Source: an uncultured SAR86 cluster bacterium
GTDB lineage: Bacteria > Pseudomonadota > Gammaproteobacteria > Magnimaribacterales > D2472
Length of the DNA: 64,000 nucleotides
Reading direction: 5' to 3'
NCBI GenBank assembly: GCA_902596165.1
Contig: CACJSU010000001.1
Span: 129,718-193,717 of the forward strand
The first letter of the stretch is position 1; each line of letters opens with the position of its first letter. The translations under genes were made by a program, and so were the position numbers. The notes below the pieces were generated by a model. It was given only the letters and a program-made list of their open reading frames with translations, was not told the DNA's origin and did no database searches. This document shows positions 1-8,600 of this stretch, in pieces.

Positions 1-1
1 T

Positions 2-1933
2 ATCTTTCTAGTCTTAAGCATCTTATGGAGCTCAGTTCTTCTAGCCAATCCAGTAGAGACTGGTCATGCAAAGGCAAGTTTGATAACCAATCTGCAAAGC
101 TCATCTCAAGAATCTTTTTATGTGGGTATCCGTTTGCAAATGCAAGATGGATGGCACACTTATTGGGAAAATCCAGGTGATTCAGGCAGCCCTTTTGAAG
201 CAACATGGACGACTGATGCTGGCGTCATCATTGAAAACGTAAGCTGGCCTACCCCTCAAACCATTCCATACCCACCTCTCATGACCTTTGGATATGAAGG
301 TGATGTTGTTTTTCCTTTTCAAGTTTTTCGTTCACTCGATACAGAGCTAACTGAAATAAGTCTAGATTTTGATTTCTTAATTTGTGCAGACATTTGCATT
401 CCTGAACAAGCAACATTAACCCTAGATCTAACATCAGTATCTTCAAGTGATCTTTTAGATCAAGCGATAGATAATTTACCAACCAAGCTTGTGAAAACCA
501 AAAGCACTGTTAGCGGAGATGAGCTTAAGGTGGTTTTTCAGTCGCCCAAAGAATTTTCTACAGCATATATATTCCCTCGAGAAGGCAATTTATTTGCCTA
601 CACTCCCAATCAAGTCATTACAGCAATTGATGAGAATACTTTTGAAATAACTCTGCCCTTAGTTCAAGATGGAGTTGAATCATTTTCTGGAATTATCAGC
701 TTGGATGGCCAAGGATTTCAATTTGAAGAGCAAATAGCCTCTTCAGGCGGCATGTCACTTTGGCAAGCGATTCTATTTGCATTGATTGGTGGCTTGATCT
801 TGAATCTTATGCCATGTGTTTTCCCAGTGATTTCTTTAAAAGTTCTGAGCTTTGTTTCTATGGGTGGCGATGACCACGTAAAAATAAGAAATCATGCCCT
901 AGCATTTGTTGGTGGGGTCATGTCTACTTTTCTGTCAATTGCAACCGCGCTTATGATCATAAGGTCGACCGGATCAATGATTGGATGGGGTTATCAACTG
1001 CAATCACCGGTTGTTGTAGGGATCTTAACGTTGATTATGTTAGGCATTGGCATGATTCTCTTAACGAATATTAATGTTGCCACAGGACTCACCAATATAG
1101 GTTCAAGCGTTCAAAATAGAAATGATTTTTCAGGTTCATTTTTTACAGGTGTTTTAGCAGTTGTTGTGGCCTCACCTTGTACAGCTCCGTTTATGGGAGC
1201 GGCTTTGGGCTACGCTCTCCTCCAACCATCCTTTGCAACTTTGCCTATCTTTTTGTCTTTGGGTCTGGGATTCGCTGGTCCTTATCTTATTCTGGCAATT
1301 AAGCCGCAATGGATTAGCTCTCTGCCAAAACCAGGGCCTTGGATGGAAACATTAAAGCAATTTTTTGCATTTCCAATGATTGCAACGGCTTTGTGGTTAA
1401 TGTGGGTATTTATGGTACAAACCTCCGGAGATGCGCTCATCCAACTCTTAATTTTAGGTTTATTACTAGGTCTGGCTATCTGGATGATTGCCGCATTTGA
1501 AGGTCGTTGGAAGTGGGTCGGGTTATTTCTTACATTCATCGCATCAATTCAGATTTTTAATAATTTACCAAATAATACGAATGAAATTACACAATCAGCT
1601 GATGCGGATAGTTGGAACCTGTCGGTTGAATCTGATTTGCAAGCAAAGAATCAAGCCTACCTGATTAACTTTACCGCAGCTTGGTGTATAACATGCCAGA
1701 CAAATGAGAAAGCTGCACTTGCAAGAACATCAGTTCAAGATTACTTGGCTGAACAAAATATTAAATACATTAAAGCAGATTGGACAAACAGGAACGAGGA
1801 TATTGCAATCGGACTAGCTAAGTATGAACGCTCAGGAATTCCACTTTATATTTTTTGGAAACCTGGCATGAGAAATTCTAAAATTTTACCAGCTGTTTTA
1901 ACCGAAGACTTATTAATCAGGAGTATTCAATGA
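2..1933 (+). CDS. DsbD/ScsB-type thiol:disulfide interchange protein (5' end outside window)
   Basis: Carries electrons from the cytoplasm across the inner membrane to periplasmic thiol proteins. The frame is open to the left edge and the first visible codons encode a hydrophobic stretch ending in an alanine-type cleavage site (around SSVLLAN), so the signal peptide is partly visible and the true start lies before the window. A TTG at 80 is only an internal codon. Next come a periplasmic DsbD-alpha-like domain (GWHTYWENPGDSG, then a CADIC pair), a multi-helix membrane domain with the two redox cysteines in LMPCVFPV and ASPCTAPF, and a C-terminal thioredoxin domain with WCITC. All expected redox cysteine motifs are present. 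The stop overlaps the next start as ATGA, so the pair is translationally coupled. The N-domain style is nearer to ScsB-like proteins than to E. coli DsbD. Confidence 0.9.
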   Translation: MFLVLSILWSSVLLANPVETGHAKASLITNLQSSSQESFYVGIRLQMQDGWHTYWENPGDSGSPFEATWTTDAGVIIENVSWPTPQTIPYPPLMTFGYEGDVVFPFQVFRSLDTELTEISLDFDFLICADICIPEQATLTLDLTSVSSSDLLDQAIDNLPTKLVKTKSTVSGDELKVVFQSPKEFSTAYIFPREGNLFAYTPNQVITAIDENTFEITLPLVQDGVESFSGIISLDGQGFQFEEQIASSGGMSLWQAILFALIGGLILNLMPCVFPVISLKVLSFVSMGGDDHVKIRNHALAFVGGVMSTFLSIATALMIIRSTGSMIGWGYQLQSPVVVGILTLIMLGIGMILLTNINVATGLTNIGSSVQNRNDFSGSFFTGVLAVVVASPCTAPFMGAALGYALLQPSFATLPIFLSLGLGFAGPYLILAIKPQWISSLPKPGPWMETLKQFFAFPMIATALWLMWVFMVQTSGDALIQLLILGLLLGLAIWMIAAFEGRWKWVGLFLTFIASIQIFNNLPNNTNEITQSADADSWNLSVESDLQAKNQAYLINFTAAWCITCQTNEKAALARTSVQDYLAEQNIKYIKADWTNRNEDIAIGLAKYERSGIPLYIFWKPGMRNSKILPAVLTEDLLIRSIQ

Positions 1934-2562
1934 AATCAATCTTAAGCTCATTTATCCTCATACTTTTTACAGCGCATACTTTTAGCGCTGAAATTATTTT
2001 ACAGAATCCAAATGTAAACGAACAAGCACCGCTATTTTCTGCAGTTAATTCATATGGAGAAAAAATTAATTTAATTGATTTTCAAGATCAACCAGTCATT
2101 CTGGAGTGGTCCAATCATGAATGTCCTTACGTGGCTAGACATTATGATGAGAACAACATGCAAGCAATACAAAAAATGGCTCAGGATGAGGGTTTTATAT
2201 GGCTGACTATTATTTCTTCAACCCCAGGAGAACAAGGCCATGTCAGCCCATCTCTAGCTAATGAATTAACCAAGTCAAGAAATGCATATCCAAGCCATGT
2301 GCTGATTGATGAGTCAGGTGAAATTGGGATGCAATACGGAGCTAAAACGACTCCTCACATGTACATGATCGACCGCAAAGGTGTTCTTCGTTATAAAGGA
2401 GCGATTGATGACATTGGCAAAGGTATGAAATTTTTTTCCGCATCGTTTGCCGATGCAACAAACTATGTTGCAACTCAGCTTTCAGATGTGAAGGAAAATA
2501 AGAAATTAGCAACAAATACTACTGTGGCTTATGGGTGCAGCGTAAAGTATAACTACGACTGA
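1930..2562 (+). CDS. Secreted thioredoxin-fold (redoxin) protein
   Basis: A 210-residue AhpC/TSA- or thioredoxin-like protein with an N-terminal signal peptide (hydrophobic core, cut near FSAE), so it is probably periplasmic. The active-site region reads WSNHECPYVARHY: one cysteine followed by P-Y-V, as in the redoxin family that has CPYVKxHY instead of CxxC. Downstream are the cis-proline-type segment TTPHMYMID and the GAIDD turn common in that family. It overlaps the DsbD-type gene by 4 bp (ATGA), so it is a likely redox partner or substrate of that reductase. With a single active-site cysteine it may act as a peroxidase-like or mixed-disulfide protein; the substrate cannot be told. It ends 10 bp inside the convergent HNH gene. 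Confidence 0.8.
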   Translation: MKSILSSFILILFTAHTFSAEIILQNPNVNEQAPLFSAVNSYGEKINLIDFQDQPVILEWSNHECPYVARHYDENNMQAIQKMAQDEGFIWLTIISSTPGEQGHVSPSLANELTKSRNAYPSHVLIDESGEIGMQYGAKTTPHMYMIDRKGVLRYKGAIDDIGKGMKFFSASFADATNYVATQLSDVKENKKLATNTTVAYGCSVKYNYD

Positions 2563-3071
2563 AAGATATACTTATCCCACTCCCTGTCAGGAAAGTTTAT
2601 TTTATTAATTTTATGGCCCCGAATTAAATGACTAAGTGATGGCTTGCTGGGCTCTACCTTTGGACGCATATCTTTGTCTCCCTTTTGCAAATTACAAGTC
2701 TTACATGCAGTTACCACATTATCCCAAGTTGATCCCCCTTTTCTGCACCTTGGGACTACATGATCCATGGTAAGATCTTTTTTCTCAAAAACATCAAAGC
2801 AATACTGGCATGTATACAAATCTCTTAGAAATACATTTGATCTGGAGAATTTAACGTAGCTATGAAATGGATGATAGCTTTGCAACATTAAGATGCTTGG
2901 AACTTTCATTTCAACACTTGGAGACCTTACCACCCAATCCTTGTGCTCTTTGATGACAATGACGCTTCTGGTGATAGTCAGTTTGATAGCTGTCTTCCAA
3001 GTGATTACTGATAATGGTAGGTAGCTAATCGGTCGCCCATTTCCATTTAACAATAAACAATCTTGTGACAT
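2553..3071 (-). CDS. HNH endonuclease family protein
   Basis: About 172 residues from the ATG at 3071. The open frame continues upstream with an AT-rich hydrophobic extension that is probably not translated; the chosen start gives MSQDCLLLN, the usual beginning of this family. The HNH fold is complete: a zinc-type CQYC pair, the catalytic DHVVPR segment, then TWDNVVTACKTCNLQKGD with the second cysteine pair. Such stand-alone HNH proteins are widespread single-copy genes in marine and other proteobacteria and their role is not established; nothing nearby suggests a restriction or phage module. A TAAAAT hexamer lies 7 nt before the start and there is no Shine-Dalgarno, so the mRNA may be leaderless. 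The 3' end overlaps the convergent redoxin gene by 10 bp. Confidence 0.85.
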   Translation of the reverse strand: MSQDCLLLNGNGRPISYLPLSVITWKTAIKLTITRSVIVIKEHKDWVVRSPSVEMKVPSILMLQSYHPFHSYVKFSRSNVFLRDLYTCQYCFDVFEKKDLTMDHVVPRCRKGGSTWDNVVTACKTCNLQKGDKDMRPKVEPSKPSLSHLIRGHKINKINFPDREWDKYIFQS

Positions 3072-3215
3072 AGAATTAATTTTATTCTTTGGTAAAAATA
3101 ATACATAAATTTTTATAAAAAATATCGATAAGAGCATATTTATGTAACAAATTTTTACAAAGATATATTTTTAGAAAAGTCTGATATAACATGGGTCAAA
3201 AAATTAGATTTATAA

Positions 3216-3932
3216 ATGGATTATCCAGCCTTTGAAGTCTTTGGAACACAGCATCTCATTACGCTGATGATATGTGCGGCTGTAATCTATGGGTATCCTA
3301 AATTTTTTCAGAATCAAAGCGAAACAAAAAAAATATTAGGTGGAAAGATAATTGCTGGAGTAATAATTTTACATATGTTAACTCAGCCTTTTTACGATAT
3401 TTTCCTGTTTGACCTTCCATGGCAAGGCGAATTCCCTATGCATATGTGTGATTTCTCTCAGCTGGCAATGATTTACTACCTACTAAACCAAAAGGCACCA
3501 AAAATTCTTTTTCATTGTGCTTATTTTTGGGGCATCTGCGGTGCAACTATGGCTTTGGCAACCCCTGACCTTGAGTATGGATTTCCACACGGTGAGTATT
3601 CACCTTTCTTCTGGGGTCATAGCTTTATCTTGTTGGCAGTGTTTTACGTCTTAATGGTGAGAAATGAGCGTCCTATTCTTGGTGATATTCCTAAAGTCAT
3701 TGGAGTGACCTTGGTTCTTCTGATTTTTGTTTATTGTGTGAATTTACTCATAGGACCGCCAGCAAATTACTGGTATTTGGTTGCAAGACCTGTTGAAGGA
3801 ACTCTGATGGATTATTTCCCAGATCCACCTCTGCACTTAATTGGCACCATACCGTTAGCAATTCTACTTTTTTATATTGCTTATCTACCTCTTCAAATTA
3901 AAGATCTTTTGCGAGGTAAGGCGGCCAAATGA
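3216..3932 (+). CDS. YwaF/TIGR02206-like integral membrane protein
   Basis: A 238-residue protein with about six or seven predicted membrane helices. It matches the YwaF (TIGR02206) family through the opening FGTQHLITL, the HMCDFSQLA segment, and the charged loop around DLEYGFPHGEYSPFFWGH. Function of the family is unknown. The stop overlaps the start of the PLP enzyme by 4 bp (ATGA), so the two are co-translated. A TATAAC hexamer at 3185-3190 could be the -10 element for this pair, leaving a leader of about 20 nt; the -35 is not clear. Confidence 0.75.
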   Translation: MDYPAFEVFGTQHLITLMICAAVIYGYPKFFQNQSETKKILGGKIIAGVIILHMLTQPFYDIFLFDLPWQGEFPMHMCDFSQLAMIYYLLNQKAPKILFHCAYFWGICGATMALATPDLEYGFPHGEYSPFFWGHSFILLAVFYVLMVRNERPILGDIPKVIGVTLVLLIFVYCVNLLIGPPANYWYLVARPVEGTLMDYFPDPPLHLIGTIPLAILLFYIAYLPLQIKDLLRGKAAK

Positions 3933-4915
3933 AACTCGAACCAATTGTTTGGTTTGAAGAAGTAGTTAAAACCCATCAAACCATTGCCCCATTCATTAAT
4001 CACACTCAAGTGGTCACTTGTCCTGATTTAAATGAAGAACTTGCAGGTAAATATATTTTTAAACCTGAGTCGTTGCAAATTACTGGCTCTTTTAAAATAA
4101 GAGGCGCCCTCTCTGCTATTTCAAGGCTTTCAAAAGAGCAACTTAAACATGGTGTGATTGCCTACTCTTCAGGCAATCATGCGCAAGGTGTTGCTCATGC
4201 TGCTAAATTATTTAATACCCCAGCCATAGTGGTGATGCCTAAAGATGCGCCAGTGAAAAAGATTGAAAATACTAAGGCTTTTGGAGCTGATGTTGTTTTT
4301 TATGACAGAACCAAAGACAGCAGAGAGGAAATGGCTGCAGAGATTGCGAAAGAAAAAAACCTTGCATTAATAAAACCCTATGACTCACTTGCAACAATTT
4401 TCGGTCAAGCAACAGCAGCGTACGAAGTCATTCATGATGTGAACAATCCAAAGATTGATAATGCGATAATTTGTGCCGGTGGTGGCGGATTGACTGCTGG
4501 CTCATGCATTCCCTTGAAGCACGTTAATCCAGAGTGCAATATCTTTACCGCAGAACCTAAGGAGTGGAATGATCATGAGCAATCATTCAATGCAGCTAAA
4601 CGCATTGCAGTCGATACCAATAGGTATGGCTTGTGCGATGGCATTCTAACACCAACCCCTGGAGAGGTACCATTTGCAATCAATCAACATTATGGTGTAA
4701 CAGGCCTTTCTGCCTCAGATGAGATGATCTGCGAAGCCATGAGTTTTGCCTTCAATCGATTAAACTTAAAACTTGAACCCAGTGGCGCAGTGGCATTGGC
4801 ATGCCTGCTCGATAACAAAGAGAAATTTAAAGGCTCTAGAACCTTGATAATGCTATCTGGCGGAAATGTTGATGAAAAAACTTTTGCTGATTGTCTAGCA
4901 AGAGCTGCTAAGTAG
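3929..4915 (+). CDS. PLP-dependent threonine/serine dehydratase family enzyme
   Basis: A 328-residue fold-type II PLP enzyme. The Schiff-base lysine sits in ITGSFKIRGA, the substrate loop is SSGNHAQG, and the phosphate-binding glycine loop is CAGGGGLTAG, all in the order seen in biosynthetic and catabolic threonine dehydratases. It lacks the C-terminal ACT regulatory domains of long IlvA (about 500 residues), so it belongs with short threonine/serine dehydratases, serine racemases or 3-hydroxyaspartate dehydratases. The sequence does not let me choose among these. Translationally coupled to the upstream membrane-protein gene. Its end overlaps the convergent channel gene by 8 bp. Confidence 0.85.
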   Translation: MKLEPIVWFEEVVKTHQTIAPFINHTQVVTCPDLNEELAGKYIFKPESLQITGSFKIRGALSAISRLSKEQLKHGVIAYSSGNHAQGVAHAAKLFNTPAIVVMPKDAPVKKIENTKAFGADVVFYDRTKDSREEMAAEIAKEKNLALIKPYDSLATIFGQATAAYEVIHDVNNPKIDNAIICAGGGGLTAGSCIPLKHVNPECNIFTAEPKEWNDHEQSFNAAKRIAVDTNRYGLCDGILTPTPGEVPFAINQHYGVTGLSASDEMICEAMSFAFNRLNLKLEPSGAVALACLLDNKEKFKGSRTLIMLSGGNVDEKTFADCLARAAK

Positions 4916-5642
4916 ATTCAGATTCGTCCTTGTTTAATAGATCATCAATCCCAGCTCCACCAGTCATCACATCCACAATGACACCAATGACCATGTTTAA
5001 CAAAATTACTGCGTTGATAATGATAAAAGAAACAAAGAAAATCCAAGCATATGGATAGACTTCAATAACATTACCCATGATGGCAGCCCAGTCATCGTAG
5101 GTAGCAACTTGAACCAAGGTTATCAAAGCCAGACCTATGTTGCCCCAATGCTCTGGGTCTACTGATCCAAAGAACATGGTGCCAATGGCGCCCCAGACAT
5201 ACATAAAAATAAACATGAGCAAGGCAATGAAACCCACTCTGGGAATGGTTTTAACCAAAGAATCAATAATATGTCGGAATGCAGGAACCACGGTGATGAT
5301 TCGCAGCACTCGAATAATTCTTAGTAACCTGGCAACAAAAACGCTCTCAACATTGCTGATGGGTACCAAGGAAATTGTGACAATAAGAAAATCAAATATA
5401 TTCCAGCCATCTTTAAAAAATTTGACCAAAGATCTCTCAGAAATCATTCGAATAATTATCTCGATAACAAAGAATAAGGTGATGGCATAGTCAAATAGAT
5501 CTAAGTAAATAGTGTATTCAGGTGGTATGTTATAGGAGCTTACCCCTGCGTAAATAGCTGATGCCACTATGACAGCAATGACTATCCCGCTAAAGATTTT
5601 ACTGTTTCTTATTTTTAGAAAAAAGTTTACAAAACTATTCAT
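4908..5642 (-). CDS. Voltage-gated cation channel, single-domain BacNav/BacCav type
   Basis: A 244-residue single-domain channel: four voltage-sensor helices, a pore loop and S6, then a short acidic tail. S4 carries arginines at every third position (R105, R108, R111, R114 in ARLLRIIRVLR). S6 includes the NxVILLNMVIGVIVD stretch typical of bacterial sodium channels. The pore loop reads TYDDWAA at residues 181-187, where NavAb has TLESWSM, so the ring glutamate is replaced by aspartate and a second aspartate follows. The engineered Ca-selective CavAb has TLDDWSD. Calcium or mixed divalent permeability is therefore plausible but inferred. Forty-four bases separate it from the giant FecR gene; they hold no obvious terminator. 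Confidence 0.88.
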   Translation of the reverse strand: MNSFVNFFLKIRNSKIFSGIVIAVIVASAIYAGVSSYNIPPEYTIYLDLFDYAITLFFVIEIIIRMISERSLVKFFKDGWNIFDFLIVTISLVPISNVESVFVARLLRIIRVLRIITVVPAFRHIIDSLVKTIPRVGFIALLMFIFMYVWGAIGTMFFGSVDPEHWGNIGLALITLVQVATYDDWAAIMGNVIEVYPYAWIFFVSFIIINAVILLNMVIGVIVDVMTGGAGIDDLLNKDESEST

Positions 5643-5686
5643 AAGTTGTTCATCATAATGATAGAAAGCATTTTTACAACCCTTAA

Positions 5687-8600
5687 TTAATCGACTAGAT
5701 AGATCCCTTCAGCGAAATAAAAATCATTGGCTCCAGCCGTGCCAGTATCGCCTGATTTATATAAATTGACATTCACTCTACCACCACTCTCATCGGGTGA
5801 TGAATCACCATATAAAGCTCCAGCCACAGACGCACCACCCAACCAAGAATTATCTAAGCTGTCGGTTGAATTGCCCGTGTAAGTATTATCGGTGCCAGAA
5901 ATAGCAACTGAGAAGGAAGCAAAGCCTGCATTATCAACAATGGGGTTCTTGTCATCAAAATTGGTGAAGGCTAGAGTACCAGAATAACCACTGGATCCCC
6001 AATTAAAGGTTGCTGCCACATCGGCCGTGGTGGTGTATTTGTGCACGTCGTAGTTGGTGCCGGTTTGATTGTAACGATAAGCCACATTCATCACCGCTGC
6101 CCCACTCATCGAAGCAGAGCCTGAAGTTGGTATTTCGCTTTGATCAACCACTTCACCGCCCACCCAAGTGCCTAAGTGCACCGAAGCATTCTGGGTACCA
6201 GCATTAGGTGAGACATCAACCGCACTCATGGCCCAAAAACCCCAAGTTGAATAAGCAGTATCGGGCATTGAATCATTACCGCCGGTGTGGAATAAATCAG
6301 CGTCCTCTTTATCTAACGTGTTATAAGAGACCATGACTCCAGCCAAGTTATTGGAACCCCCCGAAGTCCCATCAATTTGCGCGCCATCGTCTTGAATCTC
6401 AGCACCAAAGACTTCACTTGAAATGTAAGCTGATTTTGCCTCATCGTTGGTGGCATCCCCAAACTTCAAGGTCATAGAGCCGGTATCCACCGTACTCCAA
6501 TTAGACGTATAGTTATTTGAGGGTGCGGCGCTGATGGTCATGGGTGCGACCACTTGCACATCATCGTTGGTCGTATCAAACGTAAAGGTTGCAAGCGTGC
6601 TGCTTGAGCGAATCGAAGAAAGCTGAGAGTTACCTGTGCCACTGACATCAAATTCTAAAATACCACTGAAAAATCCGCTGTAACCCGTGGCACTTGAGGA
6701 GTAAAAATCCGAATGCCTAAACTCACTAAGAGTTTGTGATTGTTCTGCAGTGTTATTATCACTGATGAACTGAAAAGTTATTGCTTGATTGAATGAACCA
6801 GTTGAAAAAGAATCATTGTTGCTGTCGTAATTAACTCCTAAAGTCATGCTGCCAGATTTGTATGGGTCAGAGGAGGTCAGCATGAGTCCTTTAGGATAGG
6901 AGCTTGAATAACCAAAGAAACATCCACTGTCATGGGAAGTGGCACATTCGACGGGAGAAGTACCATAGACAAGTCCTAAACCATTATTGTCTGCATTGGT
7001 GGCGCCTTGATAAGACCAATAGTGATAACCATCCATACCATGACCAGTATCCCCTGCTGAGTATCGGGTGGTGTCGTTCTTACGGTAGTCAATATTAGAA
7101 ATCACGACGTTGAGTAAACTTTGTTGATCATCTCGAGTGGTGCTACCGGATGCACCATCGTATGAATCTTTGATAGAAATTTGAGCCCATAACCCAACAC
7201 CTACACCACTTGGATTGAGAACTTGCCACCAAAGAGACATCCCCTCTGGCACTCGTTGGTAAGAATTATCAAATCGATCAGAATATAAGTAACCCCCATT
7301 AAGGCTCTGAGTGTGGAAATCATAATTATTATCATAAGTTTGACACGCCGTTGAATTATTTCCCTGGGATGCACAGTAATCTAATCCAACATCCCCATAG
7401 GACCATGCAGAGCGATTAATAAAGTTAGGATAAAAATAATCATTGGTGGTACCAGTGGGAGCAAAATTTTCACGCGGTTGAACTGCAAATGCATAAACTT
7501 TTTTAGATGTGTTTATAGAAGTAAAATTAGAGTCTGTCTGAATTTCTCCAGCAATGGTGACCTGATCTTCATAGAGGTTGTAAGTGCTTGTTGTATTAGA
7601 CCCACCAGTTTGATTAGGCAAATCAGCTAAGGCATTAAGTAATTGTTGATTTTCTTCTTGAACATTATTAGTCTGCCACTCTATATCTGTAGACATAAAT
7701 ATATTGCCGTTGTATCCACTACCTAATTCACTTCCTGACCAAAATGAAAGAGAATGAGTAAGATTCACACCTGAGCCTGAAACCTGCGTTATTTTCGGTC
7801 CACAACCAGCACAATACCATTGATCTCCGCTTAAAGTTGAGAAAAGCGACGAGACAACCGAGCTAGAAATATCAAAGTTTTCAGTATCCACAGAACCATC
7901 CCTTGTAGCTGAACCAACTTCACCTCCGCCAACTGCATCCAATAAAAGATTGCCATAAGCTAGCATTTGAGCAGCTTGACAACACTGCTCGCCAGCTAAT
8001 AAGACAAGAGTGCTGGCGGGTGTTTCCAGCCAGGTTGCCAAATCACTTATTTCAGACGTATAGCTTGTTTTATTAGAATAACTAAGCCTGTAATCAACAA
8101 TAAGAGAATAACCACTAATATCATCAGGTAAATTGGTAGAGAGCGTTGCGCTATCTAACCCAGCAGCACTAATCGCAGAATTCCAACCAGCTCTACTGTA
8201 ACCAGTAGCGCTACCATAAATTATTAAGGTGCCACTCGCTCTGGCAAGGGCAGAAGTATAATCAATTTCAGCTGCAGACTTATCAGTGGTCATGAACCAA
8301 AATTCACCGCCGTGGGATCTTCCTGCAGTGATAAATTCTGAGTTGCTGATGGTGGTGGTAACAGCAGTACCTAGAGGACTATAGTACTTTCCATCCACTG
8401 AAGCACTGTTGGGTGCAAAGGCATACTGTCCATTGCCTGCAGTATCAATGGGGAAATAATAGCGCCAATTGAGATTAGTTCCAGAATTGATTTCTACTGG
8501 TACATAGTTGTTTGTGGTGTCATCTACGTTGGTAATAAGAATTGTATTCGTTGTTCCAACTTGCTCTAAAGTGTAGGCAGGCAAACTTGAGCCTGAAGGT

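Noticed and set aside
3072-3137. 22-residue N-terminal extension of the HNH protein
   Set aside because: It is AT-rich with no ribosome site; the inner ATG matches the usual family start.
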